Assembly (NCBI GenBank): GCA_030838025.1
Contig: JAUTXM010000184.1
Coordinates: 1-18,046, forward strand
Source of the DNA: Acidimicrobiaceae bacterium
Lineage (GTDB): Bacteria > Actinomycetota > Acidimicrobiia > Acidimicrobiales > Palsa-688
Length of the DNA: 18,046 bases
Reading direction: 5' to 3'
Each line of letters begins with the position of its first letter. The stretch's first letter is position 1. Shown here piece after piece: positions 15,414 through 18,046 of the stretch. The translations under genes were made by a program, and so were the position numbers. Under the pieces are notes generated by a model. It worked only from the letters and a program-made list of their open reading frames with translations. It did no database searches and had not been told where the DNA came from.

Positions 15414-17042
15414 GTGCGAATTTCCCTGAAGTCAAGGCGGCTCAAGGCGGTCTCCGCCGGAGCCTGGCTGGCCCTGATCGGGTTCGTCGTGGTCGCGCTG
15501 CTCCCCTTCGCCGCCCCTGCCGCCGGCGCCGCCGACTCGACCACCTTGCTCACCTGGGACAAGGTGACACCCACCCCGGCGCCGCCGCCTCGGCTGCACC
15601 CGGCCATGGCCCTCGATCCCGCCACCGGCACGACGGTGCTCTTCGGCGGCCGGGCGGGAAGCCAGGTCCTCGCCGACACCTGGACCTGGGACGGGTCGGG
15701 GTGGACGGCCCAGCACCCGGCGACCAGCCCGCCGGCGCTCGAGTGGGCGTCGATGGCCTACGACAACATCGGGAACCGGATCCTTCTCTTCGGTGGCATC
15801 GGCAGCGACGGGAACGCCACCAGCGCCACCTGGTCATGGGACGGGAGCACCTGGGCCGCGCTGGCCCCGGCCTCGGTCCCCCCTCCGCGCTACGCGGCCT
15901 CGATTGCGTCGGAGGGCGTGAGCCAAGGCGACGTACTCTTCGGCGGCCTGTCCGGGGGATCGTCCCTCGGTGACACCTGGTCATGGGACGGCACCAACTG
16001 GGTGCCCAACGCGCCCGCGGCGTCGCCCGCGGCCCGCAGCGGTGCCGCCATGACCTACGACTCCGTGCGGGGCGCCGTCGTGCTCTTCGGCGGCGCGACA
16101 GGGTCCGACAACCGGGCCGACACCTGGACCTGGGACCGGACCAACTGGACCCAGCAGCATCCCGCCTCGTCCCCGCCCGCCCGAAACGACGCCGCCCTCG
16201 GGTTTGACGACGTCACCCAGAGCGCCATCCTCTTCGGAGGAAGCGGCGGCACGAGCGGCACCAGCGGCCCGACCGCCCTGGGCGACACCTGGGTGTGGAA
16301 CGGCTCGACGTGGTCGACCTCCCTCGCCCTTTCGATCCTGCCGACGCTGAGCCCGCCGGCGCGGATCGGGGCGGCCCTCGCGACCGGTCCGACCAACCAC
16401 CGGCTGGTGCTGTTCGGCGGCCAGTCCGGGGGATCGGCGGGGGCAGCCCTCGGCGACACCTGGAGCGTCGCCACGCTGGCGACGGTGCCATCGCAGCCGA
16501 CCTCGTCCACCGTGGCCGGAGCCGCCGCTGGCTCGACGACGACCCCGGGCGCCACGTCGTCGACGACCGCGGTGGGCGGCCGGGCGGAAACCCCCACGAC
16601 CGCGGGCAAGTCCATTCCGACGCCGACCGCCAAGGCGGCGCCACCAGCCCCGCTGGCGGTCGCCTCGCCCTCGGCCCGGCGGGGACAATCAGTGCGGATC
16701 TCGGGAAGCGGGTTTCGCCCCGGGGCCAAGATCACCATCACCTTTCACTCGGTGAGCGTCGTGTTGGGGACAACCATCGCCGACGCCCAGGGTCGCTTCA
16801 GCGCCACCGTGCTGGTCCCGACCGACGCCCCGCCGGGGGAGCATCACATCGAGGCCAACGGGGCGAGCACGTCCGGCGAACCGGCGGTACTGGTGGGCCA
16901 GGTCAGCATCATGGCCCCCGGAGGCCACCATTCGTGGGTGTTGCCGGCGTTCATGGTCGCCCTGACGGTGCTCCTGGCCGCGGGGGCGGGCGTGGTCCTC
17001 GCCACCTCGGCGCGGTGGCAGCGCCCGAGCGCCCGCACCTGA
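15414..17042 (+). CDS. Secreted, membrane-anchored Kelch-like beta-propeller protein
   Basis: The 542-residue protein starts with a signal peptide (basic RISLKSRRLK, hydrophobic core, AAPAAGA near residue 40). Six Kelch-like repeats follow, each with LFGG, then DTW-W-G-W and a Pro-Pro-Ala-Arg turn. Their LFGG blocks start near residues 76, 125, 175, 224, 273 and 333, the usual 49-50 residue period with a longer fifth repeat. Next come a Ser/Thr/Ala/Pro-rich linker (about 355-410) and an Ig-like segment with ISGSGFRPGAKITITF (about 422-500). A C-terminal helix (about 505-528) ends in basic residues. This is a cell-surface anchored propeller; ligand unknown. GTG 15414 gives a normal signal peptide; TTG 15357 would add 19 Arg/Pro-rich residues. 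Confidence 0.82.
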   Translation: MRISLKSRRLKAVSAGAWLALIGFVVVALLPFAAPAAGAADSTTLLTWDKVTPTPAPPPRLHPAMALDPATGTTVLFGGRAGSQVLADTWTWDGSGWTAQHPATSPPALEWASMAYDNIGNRILLFGGIGSDGNATSATWSWDGSTWAALAPASVPPPRYAASIASEGVSQGDVLFGGLSGGSSLGDTWSWDGTNWVPNAPAASPAARSGAAMTYDSVRGAVVLFGGATGSDNRADTWTWDRTNWTQQHPASSPPARNDAALGFDDVTQSAILFGGSGGTSGTSGPTALGDTWVWNGSTWSTSLALSILPTLSPPARIGAALATGPTNHRLVLFGGQSGGSAGAALGDTWSVATLATVPSQPTSSTVAGAAAGSTTTPGATSSTTAVGGRAETPTTAGKSIPTPTAKAAPPAPLAVASPSARRGQSVRISGSGFRPGAKITITFHSVSVVLGTTIADAQGRFSATVLVPTDAPPGEHHIEANGASTSGEPAVLVGQVSIMAPGGHHSWVLPAFMVALTVLLAAGAGVVLATSARWQRPSART

Positions 17043-17070
17043 CGCACGAGGCCCACGCCGGCATGAGGGA

Positions 17071-17098
17071 TTGAAACCTGCCGGGGAGTTGTTACTAT
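17071..17098 (+). promoter_or_regulatory. Sigma-70-type promoter of sufB
   Basis: TTGAAA at 17071-17076 and TACTAT at 17093-17098 are separated by 16 bases. The expected start near 17105 leaves a leader of about 44 bases before ATG 17149. This is the best -35/-10 pair in the window. Confidence 0.65.
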
Positions 17099-17148
17099 CT
17101 GCGTAGGAGAAATCCCTCTGCAAGCTTTCTTGGGAGTGTGAGCATTTC

Positions 17149-18046
17149 ATGGCCACTACCGAACTCGACCTTGACCGGTACAAGCTGGGCTGGAGCGACG
17201 TCGAGGATTACTACGTCTTCAAGCCCAAGCGCGGCCTGAACACCGACATCGTCCGCGAGATGTCGTGGATGAAGGGCGAGCCGCAGTGGATGACCGACCG
17301 CCGCCTGAAGGCCCTCGACCACTTCGAGCGCCGGCCCATGCCCAACTGGGGCGGGGATATGTCGGAGATCTTCTTCAAGGACATCTACTACTACGTGAAG
17401 CCCATCGCCCAGCAGGTCTCGGCGTGGGATCAGCTGCCCGACTCGGTGAAGGACACCTACGAGAAGCTGGGGATCCCCGAGGCGGAGCGCAAGTACCTCG
17501 CGGGGGTGACCGCCCAGTACGAGTCCGAGGTGGTGTACCACCGCAACCGTGAGGACCTCGAAGCCCAGGGCGTGATCTTCTGCGACATGGACACCGCCCT
17601 GCGGGAGCACCCCGAGCTGGTCAAGCAGTACTTCGGCAAGGTCATCCCGCTCAACGACAACAAGTTCGCCGCCCTCAACTCGGCGGTGTGGAGCGGCGGG
17701 TCGTTCATCTACGTGCCGCCGGGCGTCAAGGTGGACATGCCGTTGCAGGCCTACTTCCGGATCAACTCCGAGAACATGGGCCAGTTCGAACGGACCCTGA
17801 TCATCGCCGACGAGGGCGCCCAGGTGCACTACATCGAGGGCTGCTCGGCGCCGGTCTATACCAGCGACTCGCTGCACTCGGCCGTGGTGGAGATCATCTG
17901 CAAGGCCAGCAGCCGGGTGACCTACACGACCATCCAGAACTGGTCCAACAACGTCTTCAACCTGGTCACCAAGCGAGCCCGCTGCGACGCCGAAGCCCAC
18001 ATGGAGTGGATCGACGGCAACATCGGCAGTCGCCTGACCATGAAGT
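17149..18046 (+). CDS. sufB: Fe-S cluster assembly protein SufB (5' part)
   Basis: SufB is the scaffold subunit of the SufBCD complex that builds Fe-S clusters in the cytoplasm. The window holds the first 299 codons and then ends; the family is about 470-480 residues. Family landmarks include GLNTDIVREMSWMKGEPQWM near the start, PNWGGDMSEIFFKDIYYYVKP, and EGVIFCDMDTAL-type sequence (here QGVIFCDMDTAL). Also present are NSAVWSGGSFIYVPPGVKVDMPLQAYFRIN and HYIEGCSAPVYTSDSLHSAVVEI. The beta-helix core is entered but the functional Cys/Glu/His positions near the C-terminus lie outside the window. A GGGAG at 17132-17136 is the nearest ribosome site, 12 bases before the ATG. No sufR-like regulator precedes it here; other suf genes may follow. 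Confidence 0.95.
   Translation, partial: MATTELDLDRYKLGWSDVEDYYVFKPKRGLNTDIVREMSWMKGEPQWMTDRRLKALDHFERRPMPNWGGDMSEIFFKDIYYYVKPIAQQVSAWDQLPDSVKDTYEKLGIPEAERKYLAGVTAQYESEVVYHRNREDLEAQGVIFCDMDTALREHPELVKQYFGKVIPLNDNKFAALNSAVWSGGSFIYVPPGVKVDMPLQAYFRINSENMGQFERTLIIADEGAQVHYIEGCSAPVYTSDSLHSAVVEIICKASSRVTYTTIQNWSNNVFNLVTKRARCDAEAHMEWIDGNIGSRLTMK

Noticed and set aside
17105..17148. Possible regulator site or hairpin in the sufB leader (TCCC...GGGA)
   Set aside because: Only four base pairs with a long loop; no match to a known operator that I can support.

Overview
The window is dense, high-GC DNA with no gene-free stretch longer than about 140 bases. It uses ATG, GTG and TTG starts, many overlapping stop/start codons and TANNNT -10 boxes placed just upstream of start codons. 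This fits a high-GC actinobacterium, possibly of the Acidimicrobiia type, but no marker here fixes the class. I see no rRNA, tRNA, CRISPR array, transposase or integrase; it reads as ordinary chromosome.

Layout. (1) 34-5908, plus strand: seven genes chained by overlapping stop and start codons. They are a branched-chain amino acid (or related) ABC transporter (livH, livM, livG, livF), a HAD-superfamily hydrolase, a MaoC-like hotdog protein and a MutY-type adenine DNA glycosylase. (2) 5964-8235, plus strand: a membrane protein with a Tim44-like region and a zinc ribbon, a multi-pass membrane protein with two E-x-x-E motifs, and an overlapping 65-residue two-helix membrane protein. (3) 8374-9159, minus strand: an N-terminally anchored exported protein of unknown function. 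(4) 9276-10379, plus strand: a flavin reductase-like protein and an RmlC-like cupin. (5) 10410-12678: a membrane-anchored thioredoxin-like protein (minus) divergent from a diverged FtsH-type AAA+ metalloprotease (plus). (6) 12675-14978, minus strand: an S9 prolyl oligopeptidase (oligopeptidase B type) with a repetitive C-terminal tail, convergent with and overlapping the FtsH-like gene by four bases. (7) 15020-17042, plus strand: a short SDR-like remnant and a secreted, membrane-anchored six-repeat Kelch-like protein. (8) 17149-end, plus strand: the first two thirds of sufB behind a recognisable promoter.

How the genes work together. The Liv proteins form one complete membrane transporter, two permeases plus two ATPases; the substrate-binding protein is not in the window and may lie just upstream. 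The HAD, MaoC-like and MutY genes appear to share its transcript without an obvious common pathway. The E-x-x-E membrane protein and the overlapping small protein probably act together. The thioredoxin-like and FtsH-like genes share a 64-bp divergent promoter region and may both serve membrane protein quality control.

I see no obvious new defence or mobile system. The most interesting items are the diverged FtsH-like protease (Walker B Asp replaced by Glu, short external loop, AAA insertion), the E-x-x-E membrane protein and its partner, the SDR-like remnant, period-9 repeats at the 3' ends of four unrelated genes, a 13-bp-arm imperfect palindrome at 8275-8312, and a run of leaderless-type promoters.
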